64,000 nucleotides of DNA from Telmatospirillum siberiense. GTDB taxonomy: Bacteria; Pseudomonadota; Alphaproteobacteria; Rhodospirillales; Magnetospirillaceae. A program made the translations under genes and the position numbers. The stretch spans positions 62,001 through 126,000 of the forward strand of contig NZ_PIUM01000015.1 of NCBI RefSeq assembly GCF_002845745.1. Direction: 5' to 3'. The notes beneath the pieces were generated by a model. It saw nothing but the letters and a program-made list of their open reading frames with translations, ran no database searches and was not told where the DNA came from. Positions within the stretch are counted from its first letter, which is position 1, and every line of letters starts with the position of its first letter. This document shows positions 1-10,928 of the stretch, one piece after another.

Positions 1-724
1 GCAGGGCGGCTATCCCCAGGCCACTCTGCACGGCGCGCAGGATTCCATAAATGTTGTTGACCTTGAGGACCGGACGGCGCGGCGCGTCGGCACGGGCGCC
101 GGCCTCCAGCAACCAGTTGATGTTGTCGACCGGCGGCTTCGATTCGTCGCCATAGACGACGATCCGATGATCGTCCAATTCCTCGATGGTCTTCGGCGTC
201 CCGTGGCGTTTCAAATAGTCGGCCGTGCCGTAAAGCTTGTAATGCATATCCATCAGATGGCGCTGCACCAGATCCGGCTGGCGCGGGGGCATCAGGCGGA
301 TCGCCACGTCGGCCTGGCGCATCGCCAGATCCAATTCTCCGTCGTCGAGGACGACGGACATCTGGATTTCCGGATAAAGATCAAGAAATTCGCGGATTCG
401 CGGGGTCAGCCAGAGCGAGCCGAAAGCGACGGTGGTGGTGACCTTGAGCGGGCCGCGCGGCCGTTCCCGGCTTTCCGACAATTGCGCTTCCGTCATCGCC
501 AGCTTGGTAAAGACGTCGCGGGCGGTCCGGTTCAGCAGTTCGCCTTGCTCGGTCAGGATCAAGCCGCGGGCATGACGGTGGAAGAGCGGAACGCTGAGGC
601 TTTCCTCAAGCGCGCTGATCTGACGGCTGACCGCCGACTGGCTGAGATTGAGCGATTCCCCTGCATGGGTGAAGCTGCCGGCTTCAGCGACGGCATGGAA
701 CACCCTAAGCTTATCCCAGTCCAT
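1..724 (-). CDS. LysR-family transcriptional regulator, 3' end cut by the window edge
   Basis: Reading the - strand from an ATG at 724 gives an open frame to the window edge, about 241 residues. The N-terminus (MDWDKLRVFHAVAEAGSFTH) is a typical LysR winged helix-turn-helix, with a SQSAVSRQISALE recognition helix, followed by the start of the substrate-binding effector domain. A ribosome site (AGGAAAG) lies just upstream. It sits 71 bp downstream of trxB on the same strand, with a hairpin between them. The target genes and ligand cannot be inferred. The family call is firm; only the C-terminal part of the effector domain is missing from view. Confidence 0.9.
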   Translation of the reverse strand, partial: MDWDKLRVFHAVAEAGSFTHAGESLNLSQSAVSRQISALEESLSVPLFHRHARGLILTEQGELLNRTARDVFTKLAMTEAQLSESRERPRGPLKVTTTVAFGSLWLTPRIREFLDLYPEIQMSVVLDDGELDLAMRQADVAIRLMPPRQPDLVQRHLMDMHYKLYGTADYLKRHGTPKTIEELDDHRIVVYGDESKPPVDNINWLLEAGARADAPRRPVLKVNNIYGILRAVQSGLGIAAL

Positions 725-751
725 AAATCTTTCCTGGCCGAATTATCATTG

Positions 752-781
752 CCTGCCTATCGTGCGGCCCCGATAGGCAGG
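752..781 (-). terminator. Hairpin between trxB and the LysR gene
   Basis: An 11-bp perfect inverted repeat (arms 752-762 and 771-781, loop of 8) lies just after the trxB stop codon. No run of T follows on the - strand, so a terminator role is inferred from position only. Confidence 0.5.
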
Positions 782-795
782 TCACAAATAGTTTT

Positions 796-2575
<1,780 letters not shown>

Positions 2576-2845
2576 CTTCAAACTCCTCGTGGGATACGGG
2601 AACGGGGAAAATGTAGGGACAATGAGTGGTCCATACAAGTTTAAACTATTATAAACTTTGGTCGAGACGCCGGTAAAACAATGACTTTAAAATGCAATGT
2701 TGCGTCTTCGGAAAGGGTGGCTACCTTGCCGCCCGCCGGTTCCCCATCCCGGTCCGGCTCCCCTATGAGATTGAGCCTTGGCGGGGTGGGGTGGGCTCTG
2801 TAATATAATTGCTCAAATGCGTCGAATATTGGAGTTATAGAAGAT
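2576..2845. promoter_or_regulatory. Divergent intergenic region between peroxiredoxin and Lrp-type gene
   Basis: This 270-bp gap separates two divergent genes and must hold both promoters. It is more AT-rich than its surroundings at both ends (near 2635-2660 and 2800-2845). No clear operator or consensus promoter was identified by eye. Confidence 0.4.
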
Positions 2846-3355
2846 ATGCAGCGGGTCAAGCTTGACCGCATCGATCGGCACATTCTGCACGATTTGCAGA
2901 GCGATGGCCGTATGACCAACGTCGATCTGGCCCGACGGGCAGGGATTTCGGCGCCACCCTGCCTGCGGCGCGTGCGTGCGCTTGAGGAAGCCGGTTTCAT
3001 CAGGGGCTACCATGCCAATGTCGATGCCGTCGCACTGGGTTTCAACGTCACCGTGTTCGCCCATGTCGGCCTTTCCAGCCAGGCGGAAAGCGATCTGAAG
3101 GCGTTCGAGGAACTGGTTCAGGGCTGGCCGGAGGTTCGCGAATGCCACATGCTGGCCGGGGAGACCGATTTCCTGCTGAAGATCGTGGCGGCCAACTGGG
3201 ATGCCTATCAGCGTTTCCTGACCAGCAAACTGACGGCGGCGCCCAATATCAGCCACGTCAAGTCGGCCCTGGCGATCCGGACGTCAAAGTTGCAACCGGG
3301 GGTGCCGATCGCCCTTGAGGAGGATGACGCGATCGAGGCCGGCGCCGAGGAGTAG
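2846..3355 (+). CDS. Lrp/AsnC-family transcriptional regulator
   Basis: This 169-residue protein has an N-terminal winged helix (LDRIDRHILHDLQSDGR, then the helix RRAGISAPPCLRRVRALE) and a C-terminal RAM (ligand-binding, oligomerisation) domain with the usual GETDFLLKIV strand. The family senses amino acids and often controls neighbouring metabolic genes. It ends with an acidic tail of about 20 residues after the RAM domain. It is divergent from the peroxiredoxin gene, which it might regulate, but nothing in the sequence proves that. Confidence 0.92.
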   Translation: MQRVKLDRIDRHILHDLQSDGRMTNVDLARRAGISAPPCLRRVRALEEAGFIRGYHANVDAVALGFNVTVFAHVGLSSQAESDLKAFEELVQGWPEVRECHMLAGETDFLLKIVAANWDAYQRFLTSKLTAAPNISHVKSALAIRTSKLQPGVPIALEEDDAIEAGAEE

Positions 3356-3419
3356 GCCGGGTCGCTTTCAAGGTGTGGGTTGCGGGGGTCGGGAAGGGAC
3401 TCCTGTGCGACCCGAACGG

Positions 3420-3456
3420 GCCGGCATTCGCATGCCGGCGGGTCCCTTTCTTTTTT
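3420..3456 (+). terminator. Rho-independent terminator after the Lrp-type gene
   Basis: An 8-bp GC-rich stem (3420-3427 with 3432-3439) closed by a TCGC loop is followed by a pyrimidine-rich run of mostly T at 3446-3456. It lies about 65 bp after the stop codon and just before the end of the convergent purN. Confidence 0.75.
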
Positions 3457-3472
3457 CCAAAGTCACGCGGGG

Positions 3473-4138
3473 TCAGACGCCGGACAGGCCATGAGGTTCC
3501 ATCAGCATCTCCTGTCCCGTGGGGAAGGTATCGCTCAGGATGACCCGATCGCCGTCGAGGCGCGCCCGCCCGGAGGCCAACATCGACAGCGCCAGCGGAT
3601 AAAGGCGATGTTCCGCTTCCAATACCCGTGCGGCCAGGCTCTCCTCGTCATCATTGGCGCCGACGGGAACCGCCGCCTGCGCGATGATCGGCCCGGCATC
3701 GAGATCGGCGGTGACGAAATGCACCGTGCAACCGTGGATGCGGACCCCCGCCGCGAGGGCCTGACGATGGGTGTGCATCCCTTTGAAGCTGGGCAGCAGC
3801 GACGGATGGATATTGATCAGCCGCCCTTGCCAGGCGGTGACGAAGCCCGGGGTCAGCAACCGCATGAAGCCGGCCAGGCAGACCAACTCGATCCCGGCGG
3901 CGCGCAAGGCCTGATCGAGCGCCGCGTCGAACCTTTCCCGATCCGGATAATTCCGATGGTCGATGACGAGGCTCGTCACGCCGGTATCCCCGGCATGGCG
4001 CAAGCCCTCGGCGTCGGCGCGGTTGGAAATGACGAGGGCGACGCGTGCCGGAAAATGGGACGCGGCGCAGGCCGTCAGCAGGGACTGGAGATTGCTGCCG
4101 CGTCCGGAGATGAGGACGCCGACCTTCAGTCCGGCCAT
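3473..4138 (-). CDS. purN: Phosphoribosylglycinamide formyltransferase
   Basis: The 221-residue enzyme transfers the formyl group of 10-formyltetrahydrofolate to GAR, the third step of purine synthesis. It shows the glycine-rich start ([16 protein letters not shown]), the catalytic [13 protein letters not shown] segment with Asn and His, and the [18 protein letters not shown] motif with the catalytic Asp. Its start overlaps the purM end by 13 bp, so the pair is translationally coupled. Length is normal for the family. Confidence 0.96.
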   Translation of the reverse strand: MAGLKVGVLISGRGSNLQSLLTACAASHFPARVALVISNRADAEGLRHAGDTGVTSLVIDHRNYPDRERFDAALDQALRAAGIELVCLAGFMRLLTPGFVTAWQGRLINIHPSLLPSFKGMHTHRQALAAGVRIHGCTVHFVTADLDAGPIIAQAAVPVGANDDEESLAARVLEAEHRLYPLALSMLASGRARLDGDRVILSDTFPTGQEMLMEPHGLSGV

Positions 4139-5250
4139 GCGCGATCCGTGTTGAGTACCTGGGTCTGCGGCTCATCACCCTGTCGGGCCGCGATATAGCC
4201 GATGGGGAAGACCGTTTCGCCATGGGCTGAGAGAATCTTCATGGTTTCCTCGGCGTCGGAGGCGGCGACCACCGCGATCATGCCGATTCCGCAATTGAAG
4301 ACGCGGCTCAGCTCGTGGCCGTCGATTTTGGCCTGTTCCTTCAGCCAGCCGAAAACCGGAGGCAGCGGCCAACTGCTGGCGTCGATCTCGGCTTTGGCCC
4401 GGGGCGGCAGCACGCGCGGCACGTTTTCCACCAGCCCGCCTCCGGTGATATGGGCGAGCGCCTTGATCTTGCCGGCCTTGATGGCGGCCATGCAGCTTTT
4501 CACATAGATGCGCGTCGGCGTCAGCAGGGCTTCGCCCAGGCTGCGGCCGATGGCGAACGGTGCCGGGTCCGAATAGGCGAGACCGGAGCGTTCGACCACC
4601 TTGCGGACCAGCGAGAAGCCATTGGAATGGACGCCGGTCGAGGCGAGGCCCAGAACGACGTCGCCCGGGGTGACGGCGGATCCGTCGATCAGACGTCCGC
4701 GCTCGGCCGCGCCGACTGAAAAGCCGGCCAAATCGTAGTCGCCCTTGGCGTACATGCCGGGCATTTCGGCGGTTTCGCCGCCGACCAGCGCGCAGCCGGC
4801 CTGGCGGCATCCTTCCGCGATACCGGCGACGATCTGCTTGCCGGCCGCCACGTCCAGCTTGGCCGTCGCGAAATAATCGAGGAACAGCAGGGGTTCCGCC
4901 CCCTGGACGACCAGATCGTTGACACACATGGCGACGAGATCGATGCCGACGGTGTCATGACGTCCGGCATCGATGGCGACCTTGAGCTTGGTGCCGACGC
5001 CGTCGGTGGTGGCGACCAGGATGGGGTCGGCAAAGCCGGCCTCGCGCAGGTCGAACAGGGCGCCAAAACCGCCGAGACCGGCGGTGCTGCCGGAACGGGC
5101 GGTGGATTTGGCAAGCGGCTTGATGGCTTCGACCAGAGCTTCGCCGGCGTCGATGTCGACACCGGCATCCCGATAGGTCAGACCATCGGAGTTCTTTGCG
5201 TCGCTAATGGCTTCCTCGCAGGATTGGCTGCGCCACGCCTTGGCAGGCAA
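4126..5250 (-). CDS. purM: Phosphoribosylformylglycinamidine cyclo-ligase (start uncertain)
   Basis: This enzyme closes the imidazole ring of AIR, step five of purine synthesis, using ATP. It has the family signatures [43 protein letters not shown]-like and [14 protein letters not shown]. The start is unusual. No ATG or GTG precedes the conserved region in frame. A TTG at 5250 has no ribosome site and gives 374 residues. An ATT at 5208 has GAGGAA four bases upstream and gives 360 residues, closer to the family. The coordinate given is the TTG; initiation at 5208 is quite possible. Confidence 0.93.
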   Translation of the reverse strand: MPAKAWRSQSCEEAISDAKNSDGLTYRDAGVDIDAGEALVEAIKPLAKSTARSGSTAGLGGFGALFDLREAGFADPILVATTDGVGTKLKVAIDAGRHDTVGIDLVAMCVNDLVVQGAEPLLFLDYFATAKLDVAAGKQIVAGIAEGCRQAGCALVGGETAEMPGMYAKGDYDLAGFSVGAAERGRLIDGSAVTPGDVVLGLASTGVHSNGFSLVRKVVERSGLAYSDPAPFAIGRSLGEALLTPTRIYVKSCMAAIKAGKIKALAHITGGGLVENVPRVLPPRAKAEIDASSWPLPPVFGWLKEQAKIDGHELSRVFNCGIGMIAVVAASDAEETMKILSAHGETVFPIGYIAARQGDEPQTQVLNTDRAWPD

Positions 5251-5447
5251 GGGGCGCAGAATGATGGCCAGGGCGTTGATCGGCCCGAAGATACTTGATC
5301 CGGGATGGTTTTCAATGCTCCTTTCTGCGCGCGCGGGCCAAGCCTGATGTTCTGGTCGGCGTCGTAATGGCTTTTCGCCGCTTGCGATCGTGCTATGGTA
5401 CCGGCGTTATGAACCTGCCTAGACCATCCCATCGGGGACCTTTTCCC

Positions 5448-6575
5448 ATGCCCAATTCCGGCAAAAATTCAGGGACGGGCCTCGCCGTCGTCCTTTTTTG
5501 GGCCGTTTTCGCCCTGTTTTGCGGCCCAGCCGTGGCGCAGACCGCCGATACCTACACGGTCCGCAACGTCTCGGTCGATATTTCCGCCGAGAACGTCAAC
5601 GTCGCCCGAGACCGCGCCTTGGCTGAAGGACAGCGACAGGCCTTCGAAACCTTGATGCAGCGCCTGACCTCTTCGGCCGATTGGCCCCGGCTACCGCATC
5701 CGTCGGACGCCGATCTCATCAATGCGGTGCTCGACGTCGGGATCGATCAGGAGAAGCGCTCCGCCGTGCGCTATCTGGCGACCATGTCCGTGCGTTTCAA
5801 ACCCGATGCGATCCGCCGGCTGCTGCGGGGCGCCAATATCGCCTATGTGGAATGGCGCGGTCGTCCGGTGGTGGTGCTGCCGGTCTATCAGTCCGACAAC
5901 GGCCCGCAACTTTCGGAATCGCCCAATCCGTGGCGTGACGCCTGGCGCAGCGGCGCGGCACAGGGTGTGGTGCCGTTGAGCGTGCCCACACCCGAGCAGA
6001 TCGAAGGAACGGTGACGACGGCCCAGGCGGCGGCCGGCGCCCCCGAGACCCTGGCAGCCGTCGGGCAGCGATTCAATACGCAGGACGTTCTTTTGGCGGT
6101 GGCCACCCCGATCAGGCAGGATGGCGGCAAGGTCAAGGTCGATGTCGTGCTGACCGGGACTGGGCCGGTCGCCTCGCCTCTGGCGGGATCGCGCAGTTAC
6201 GACGGCGAGATCGGCGAGACCCTGGAGATGGTCTTGCACCGTGCCGTCGAAGACATCGCGAAGATCGCCAACGACACCTGGAAGAGCGGCAATATGCTGC
6301 AGTTCGACAAACAGGCCAATCTGCCGGTCATGGTGCCGCTGGCGGGATTCGACGATTGGCTGTCGGTGCGCGAAAAGCTGACCCGCTCGACGCCGGTGCG
6401 GTCTTATGAGGTGGCGGCCCTGTCGAAGACCGAGGCCGCGCTGGTCCTGCATTTCGTGGGTGAGCAGTCGCAATTGGAATCGGTGTTTCTCCAGAACGGT
6501 CTGGTGCTGAGTTGGGCCTCCGATCATTGGATTTTGCAGCCCGTGGCGAGCCGACCGAATACCGGGACCAGGTGA
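5448..6575 (+). CDS. DUF2066 domain-containing exported protein
   Basis: The 375-residue protein begins with a Sec signal peptide (hydrophobic stretch LAVVLFWAVFALFCGPAVA, cleavage expected before Gln) and continues as a DUF2066 protein, a family of unknown function in Proteobacteria. DUF2066 genes commonly precede a CDP-alcohol phosphatidyltransferase and an AI-2E permease, as here. The ATG at 5448 follows GGGGA; an ATG at 5409 would lengthen the signal peptide by 13 residues. The stop overlaps the next start (GTGA), marking the beginning of an operon that runs through the CDF transporter gene. Confidence 0.85.
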   Translation: MPNSGKNSGTGLAVVLFWAVFALFCGPAVAQTADTYTVRNVSVDISAENVNVARDRALAEGQRQAFETLMQRLTSSADWPRLPHPSDADLINAVLDVGIDQEKRSAVRYLATMSVRFKPDAIRRLLRGANIAYVEWRGRPVVVLPVYQSDNGPQLSESPNPWRDAWRSGAAQGVVPLSVPTPEQIEGTVTTAQAAAGAPETLAAVGQRFNTQDVLLAVATPIRQDGGKVKVDVVLTGTGPVASPLAGSRSYDGEIGETLEMVLHRAVEDIAKIANDTWKSGNMLQFDKQANLPVMVPLAGFDDWLSVREKLTRSTPVRSYEVAALSKTEAALVLHFVGEQSQLESVFLQNGLVLSWASDHWILQPVASRPNTGTR

Positions 6576-7123
6576 AGGCGCTTCGGCATCTGCCGAACGT
6601 CATTACCCTGTTGCGGCTGGTGGCGGCGCCAGCCGCCTTCTGGCTGATCGGGGTGGGGGAGATGGCCCCGGCCTTTTGGCTGTTCGTCATCGCCGCAGCG
6701 ACGGACGCGGTCGACGGGGCGCTGGCCCGTCTGACCGGAGCGCAGTCGGTGATCGGCAGCTACCTGGATGCCCTGGCCGACAAGGTTCTGTTGGTCGGGA
6801 TCTATCTTTCGCTGGGTTTGCAGGGTTTTTTGGGCGTTTGGCTGGTTTCACTGGTGGTCGGGCGAGACCTGCTGCTGATCGTCTTCGCCGCCGTCTTGCA
6901 TTTTCAGGGTGTCCAAAAGAAGATCGAGCCCCTGCGGATCAGCAAGGTCAATACGTTCGTGCAGATCCTTCTGGCGGCGGTCGTTCTCGGCCATCATGGC
7001 CTGGGATGGTTTCCCGCCGCCGCCGTCGGGCCGCTGTGCGGCATTGTCGCGGTGAGCACGGTTCTGTCGGCCGTGGCCTATCTGGTCGCATGGTGGCCGC
7101 GTCTGCTGTGGTGGAGAGAGTGA
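6572..7123 (+). CDS. CDP-alcohol phosphatidyltransferase family membrane enzyme
   Basis: The 183-residue membrane protein carries the complete CDP-alcohol phosphatidyltransferase motif: D-x2-DG-x2-AR-x8-G-x3-D-x3-D, seen as DAVDGALAR followed by GSYLDALAD. The family joins a CDP-activated lipid to an alcohol such as glycerol phosphate, serine or inositol phosphate. The exact substrate is unknown; the size is PgsA-like, but another pgsA may exist elsewhere. Several hydrophobic segments fill the rest. The GTG at 6572 has GGGA upstream and overlaps the DUF2066 stop codon. Confidence 0.88.
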   Translation: MKALRHLPNVITLLRLVAAPAAFWLIGVGEMAPAFWLFVIAAATDAVDGALARLTGAQSVIGSYLDALADKVLLVGIYLSLGLQGFLGVWLVSLVVGRDLLLIVFAAVLHFQGVQKKIEPLRISKVNTFVQILLAAVVLGHHGLGWFPAAAVGPLCGIVAVSTVLSAVAYLVAWWPRLLWWRE

Positions 7124-7128
7124 AGCGA

Positions 7129-8211
7129 ATGGCGATGTCGCGGGAAAACAAGCTGTGGTTCTGGCTGATCGGCCTGATCGTCTGCTGTCTGCTGCTATAT
7201 TTCCTGCGCGGCATGCTGTTGCCGTTCGTCGCCGGCATGGCCGTGGCCTATCTGCTGGATCCGCTGGCTCGCCGGCTGGAGCGTCTCGGCCTGTCGCGGG
7301 TTTTCGCGACCGTTATCATCACGCTCAGTTTCTTTTTGTGCGTCGTTTTGCTGATCGGCATCGTGGGGCCGCTGGTCGAAGACCAGTTGATCGGTTTCGG
7401 GCACCGCGTCCCCAACTACGTCCATCAACTGATCAATCGCGGCGAACCGGTGTGGCGTGCCGCCAAATCCTATTTGTCGACCAAGGATATCGAGCAGTTG
7501 CGCACCGCCGGCGGCGAATACGCTGGTACTTTGGCAACCTGGGCGGCGGGGATGTTTTCGCGGTTGCTGACCGGTTCCCTGGTGGTGGTCAACCTGCTCT
7601 CGCTGATCTTCATCACGCCGGTGGTGACGTTTTATCTGCTGCGTGATTGGCACGGCGTGACCCAGAGATTCGATTCCTGGCTGCCCCGCGCCCATGCCGA
7701 GACGATTCGCCAGCAATTGCATGAGATCGATACCATCCTCGCCGGCTTCGTCCGCGGCCAGGCGCTGGTCTGTCTGTCTCTGGGAGCCTTCTACGCCCTC
7801 GGCCTGACGGTGGTCGGCCTCGATCTGGGGCTGGTGGTCGGCTTCGCCGCAGGCCTAGGGTCCTTCATTCCCTATCTGGGCACCATCTCGGGCTTTCTCG
7901 TCGGGACGGGGCTGGCCATCGCGCAGTCTCAGGACTGGACTCTGGCGGCCATGGTGGCCGGAGTCTTCGTGGTGGGCAATCTGATGGAGGGCAATATCCT
8001 GGCCCCGAAACTGGTCGGGGAAAAAATCGGGCTGCATCCGGTCTGGGTGATTTTCGCCCTGCTGGCCGGCGGGACGTTGTTCGGTTTTCTGGGGATCCTG
8101 CTGGCGCTGCCCGTCGCCGCCGTCATCGGTGTGCTGACCCGCTTCGGCCTGCGCCGTTATCTCGACAGTTCGCTCTACAGCGGCGAGACGGACGAAGGAA
8201 CCACCCCGTGA
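7129..8211 (+). CDS. AI-2E family transporter (PerM/YhhT-like)
   Basis: This is a 360-residue polytopic membrane protein of the AI-2E transporter (UPF0118) family. Two hydrophobic helices at the N-terminus (residues about 10-50), a third near 65-85, a soluble loop to about 150 and four to five C-terminal helices match the family. The conserved FIPYLGTISGF and EGNILAPKLVGEKIGLHP segments are present. Family members act as autoinducer-2 exporters or as ion/proton antiporters; no substrate can be assigned here. The ATG at 7129 sits nine bases after GGAGAG; a GTG at 7120 overlapping the previous stop is an alternative. Confidence 0.88.
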   Translation: MAMSRENKLWFWLIGLIVCCLLLYFLRGMLLPFVAGMAVAYLLDPLARRLERLGLSRVFATVIITLSFFLCVVLLIGIVGPLVEDQLIGFGHRVPNYVHQLINRGEPVWRAAKSYLSTKDIEQLRTAGGEYAGTLATWAAGMFSRLLTGSLVVVNLLSLIFITPVVTFYLLRDWHGVTQRFDSWLPRAHAETIRQQLHEIDTILAGFVRGQALVCLSLGAFYALGLTVVGLDLGLVVGFAAGLGSFIPYLGTISGFLVGTGLAIAQSQDWTLAAMVAGVFVVGNLMEGNILAPKLVGEKIGLHPVWVIFALLAGGTLFGFLGILLALPVAAVIGVLTRFGLRRYLDSSLYSGETDEGTTP

Positions 8212-8897
8212 CGTCGGCGCCGAAGCAGGTCCCTTTCGACTTCGGACATCAGCCGGGGTTTTCCGCGGTCGATTTCCTGATCGCCGGCAACAACGGCGAT
8301 GCCCACGACTGGATCGCCCGCTGGCCGTCCTGGCCGTCTTTCGCCTTGGGGCTGTGGGGGCCTCCGGGGTGCGGGAAAAGTCATCTCGCCCACATCCACT
8401 GCGAAGCCAGTGCCGGTATCCTGCTGCCGGCACAGGCCTTGACCAAGGACGACGTGCCGACGCTCGCCGATTATCCGTCCGTGGTGGTCGAGGATGCCGA
8501 CCGGGGCGTCGATGAGGCGGCGCTTTTCCATCTGTTCAATCTGCTGCGGGAAAATCGCGGATTTCTGCTGTTGACCGGCCGCGACGCGCCGGCCCGCTGG
8601 AAAATCGCGTTGCCGGATTTGCGGTCGCGGTTGTCGGCCATTCCGGTGGCGGCCATTCGCTCGCCCGAGGACGATTTGCTCGAAGCATTGCTGGTGAAAT
8701 TGTTTTCCGATCGTCAATTGCGCGTCGGCCCGGATGTCCTGGCTTTCATCCTGCCGCGCATGGAGCGGTCCTTCGCGGCGGCACGCGCCCTGGTGGCGGC
8801 CATCGACGAGGCCGCGTTGGCGCAGCGCCGCGAGATCAGCGTGGCCCTGGCGCGGGTGGTGATGGCCGCCACTTCCGCCGATGGAGAGAACTCATGA
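8208..8897 (+). CDS. hdaA: HdaA/DnaA-like replication regulatory ATPase
   Basis: The 229-residue protein resembles the AAA+ part of DnaA without its DNA-binding domain. It has an N-terminal clamp-binding type start (QVPFDFGH), a Walker A motif (GPPGCGKSH), a degenerate Walker B (VVVEDAD) and a LPDLRSRL segment. In alphaproteobacteria such proteins (HdaA in Caulobacter) bind the sliding clamp and inactivate DnaA-ATP to prevent over-initiation. The GTG start overlaps the end of the transporter gene, and the stop overlaps the next ATG, so it is translated within the operon. The symbol is by family and is well supported. Confidence 0.88.
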   Translation: MTSAPKQVPFDFGHQPGFSAVDFLIAGNNGDAHDWIARWPSWPSFALGLWGPPGCGKSHLAHIHCEASAGILLPAQALTKDDVPTLADYPSVVVEDADRGVDEAALFHLFNLLRENRGFLLLTGRDAPARWKIALPDLRSRLSAIPVAAIRSPEDDLLEALLVKLFSDRQLRVGPDVLAFILPRMERSFAAARALVAAIDEAALAQRREISVALARVVMAATSADGENS

Positions 8898-10273
8898 CCG
8901 ATGTCCACGCCAAGAAATCGGCGGCTCTCAACTCGGTTTGGGCCAGTGCCTTCCTGACATTGATCAAACTGGTGGTCGGCCTGTTGACCGGCAGTCTCGG
9001 CATTCTTTCCGAAGCGGCCCATTCATTGCTCGATCTGGGGGCGGCCGGCCTGACTTATTTTGCCGTCCGGGTCAGCGACCAACCGGCCGACAGCCGCCAT
9101 CCCTACGGTCACGGCAAGATCGAAAGCGTCTCGGCTCTGGCCGAAACCGCCCTGTTGTTCCTGACGTCGGCCTGGATCATCCGCGAGGCGGTGATCCGTC
9201 TGCTTTCGGCCGAAGCCCGGGTCGAGGTCACCTGGTATTCGATCGCCGTGGTCCTGGTCTCCATGGCCGTGGACTTCACCCGTTCGCGCGCCTTGATGAA
9301 GGTGGCCAAGGCGACGCGGAGCCAGGCCCTGGAAGCCGACGCGTTGCATTTCAGTTCGGATATCCTGTCTTCGGCGGTGGTGCTGGTCGGCTTGGGATGC
9401 GTGGCCGCCGGCTTCACCAAGGGCGACGCCATCGCCGCCATCGGCGTGTCGCTGTTCGTCCTGCATGTCGGCTACCGCCTCGGCAAGCGGACCATCGAGG
9501 TTCTGATCGATACGGCGCCCGAAGGGGTGGCCGCCGAGGTCGAGAGGATCGCCGCGACCATCGACGATATCGCCAGGGTCGATCGGGTGCGGGCGCGGCC
9601 GGCGGGAACCACCACCTATGTCGAGGTTTTGATCCGTGTCGGGCGCAGCACGCCGCTGGCCCGGGTACAGGACGTCTGCGACACGCTCTCCCTCGCGATC
9701 GCCGGGCGGATGCCGGGGACGGACGCCTTCGTGAAGGCCGAGCCGCTGGCCCTCGACGACGAATCGATCATCGATACGGTGCGGGTCATCGCCAACAAGC
9801 GCCAGGTGATGGTGCACGACATCGTCGTCGAGGCGTTGGAGGGACGCCGTCACGTCAGTTTCGACATCGAGCTCGACGAGACGATGAACATTCACGACGC
9901 CCATGATGTGGCAAGCGGCGCCGAGCAGGCCGTCCGCGAGGAACTGGGCGACGATGTGTTGGTCGAGACGCACATCGATCCGAAGCGGGTCTCCATGCTG
10001 ACCGGCCAGCCCATCGCGGCCGGGGAGCACAGGCGTCTGGAGGCCGAGGTCATTCGGGTTTCCGAGGCGGTCGAGGCGGTCGAGGAGGCGCACGGCGTCC
10101 ATATCCGGCATGGCGAGGATGGACTTTATATCTCTTTACACTGTCTGTTCGATCCGACGACGCCGGTGCGCGTGGCCCATCGCGCGACCGCCATCGTCGA
10201 GCAGCGGATTCGCGAAAAAATCCCCGACGTCGGCCGTGTGGTCGTCCATGCGGAGCCTCTGGGCGAGGAGTAA
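8894..10273 (+). CDS. Cation diffusion facilitator (zinc/iron-type) with extended C-terminus
   Basis: This 459-residue inner-membrane cation/proton antiporter has six predicted helices in the first 210 residues. Two HxxxD metal sites are visible, HSLLD (His43, Asp47) and HFSSD in helix 5, a pattern typical of zinc-transporting members. The cytoplasmic C-terminus is about 250 residues, much longer than the single ~90-residue dimerisation domain of YiiP, and seems to hold two or three tandem copies of that fold (about 205-285, 290-365 and 370-455). Such long CDF proteins exist in alphaproteobacteria. It ends the operon that begins with DUF2066; the ATG overlaps the hdaA stop. Confidence 0.9.
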   Translation: MTDVHAKKSAALNSVWASAFLTLIKLVVGLLTGSLGILSEAAHSLLDLGAAGLTYFAVRVSDQPADSRHPYGHGKIESVSALAETALLFLTSAWIIREAVIRLLSAEARVEVTWYSIAVVLVSMAVDFTRSRALMKVAKATRSQALEADALHFSSDILSSAVVLVGLGCVAAGFTKGDAIAAIGVSLFVLHVGYRLGKRTIEVLIDTAPEGVAAEVERIAATIDDIARVDRVRARPAGTTTYVEVLIRVGRSTPLARVQDVCDTLSLAIAGRMPGTDAFVKAEPLALDDESIIDTVRVIANKRQVMVHDIVVEALEGRRHVSFDIELDETMNIHDAHDVASGAEQAVREELGDDVLVETHIDPKRVSMLTGQPIAAGEHRRLEAEVIRVSEAVEAVEEAHGVHIRHGEDGLYISLHCLFDPTTPVRVAHRATAIVEQRIREKIPDVGRVVVHAEPLGEE

Positions 10274-10280
10274 GCCGCCC

Positions 10281-10805
10281 TCATTCGGCAGGGTCGAGAT
10301 CCCGGGGGCGGATGAAGGCTTCGAGGGTGCAGGTCCCATCCTTCAGGAGGGGCCACTCCTCGATCGGAGCGGACAGGCTGACCAGTCCGCCGGTGGGAAA
10401 TTTCTCGGCCAGCCGTGGTCTTTCCGGATTTTCCCGTCCCGGATCGCTGAGGGCGAGGGCCAATTGCTGCAATCCGGGATTATGCCCGATCAGCAGGACC
10501 GACAGGCATCGTCGGGGAAGTTCGGCCAGCAGGGCGTGCAACGTCATCGGCGCGGCATCGTAAAGCCGCCGATCGCAAGTCACGGGGACGTCGTGGAACG
10601 ACGCCCGGAGCGCATCGAGCGTCTGGCGGGTCCGTTTCGCGGGCGAGCAGAGCACGATGTCGGGCCGGATCCGCTGCCGGCGGAAATAGTCGGCCAGCAA
10701 GACCGCGGTTTTATGGCCGCGTTTGTTGAGCGGTCGTTCGAAATCGTCGATATCGGGGTCGTCCCAACTGGATTTCGCATGGCGAAGGAGATGGATCAGC
10801 TTCAT
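10281..10805 (-). CDS. sixA: SixA-like histidine phosphatase
   Basis: This 174-residue member of the histidine phosphatase superfamily has the catalytic RHAKSSWDD motif with His9, and a second conserved His in LLIGHNPGLQQL. SixA proteins dephosphorylate phosphohistidine on Hpt domains or on PTS proteins. It converges on the CDF gene with only 7 bp between stops and is divergent from ppk1. The ATG at 10805 has AGAAGG upstream; a longer frame is open but shows no similarity. Confidence 0.88.
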   Translation of the reverse strand: MKLIHLLRHAKSSWDDPDIDDFERPLNKRGHKTAVLLADYFRRQRIRPDIVLCSPAKRTRQTLDALRASFHDVPVTCDRRLYDAAPMTLHALLAELPRRCLSVLLIGHNPGLQQLALALSDPGRENPERPRLAEKFPTGGLVSLSAPIEEWPLLKDGTCTLEAFIRPRDLDPAE

Positions 10806-10928
10806 GGACCAAACCTTCTGCTGTTTTTTGTTAAGTGCGGATGACAGATCGGGCCTCTCCATGACATCGACGTTCCAAGCATATATAAATGAGCAAGGCG
10901 AAACTATGTCCCGGACGGGAGAGCCCTG
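10806..10928. promoter_or_regulatory. Divergent promoter region of sixA and ppk1
   Basis: The 123-bp gap contains an AT-rich stretch on the + strand around 10880 (TATATAAAT) that would serve as a -10 region for ppk1. No convincing -35 or operator was seen. Confidence 0.35.
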
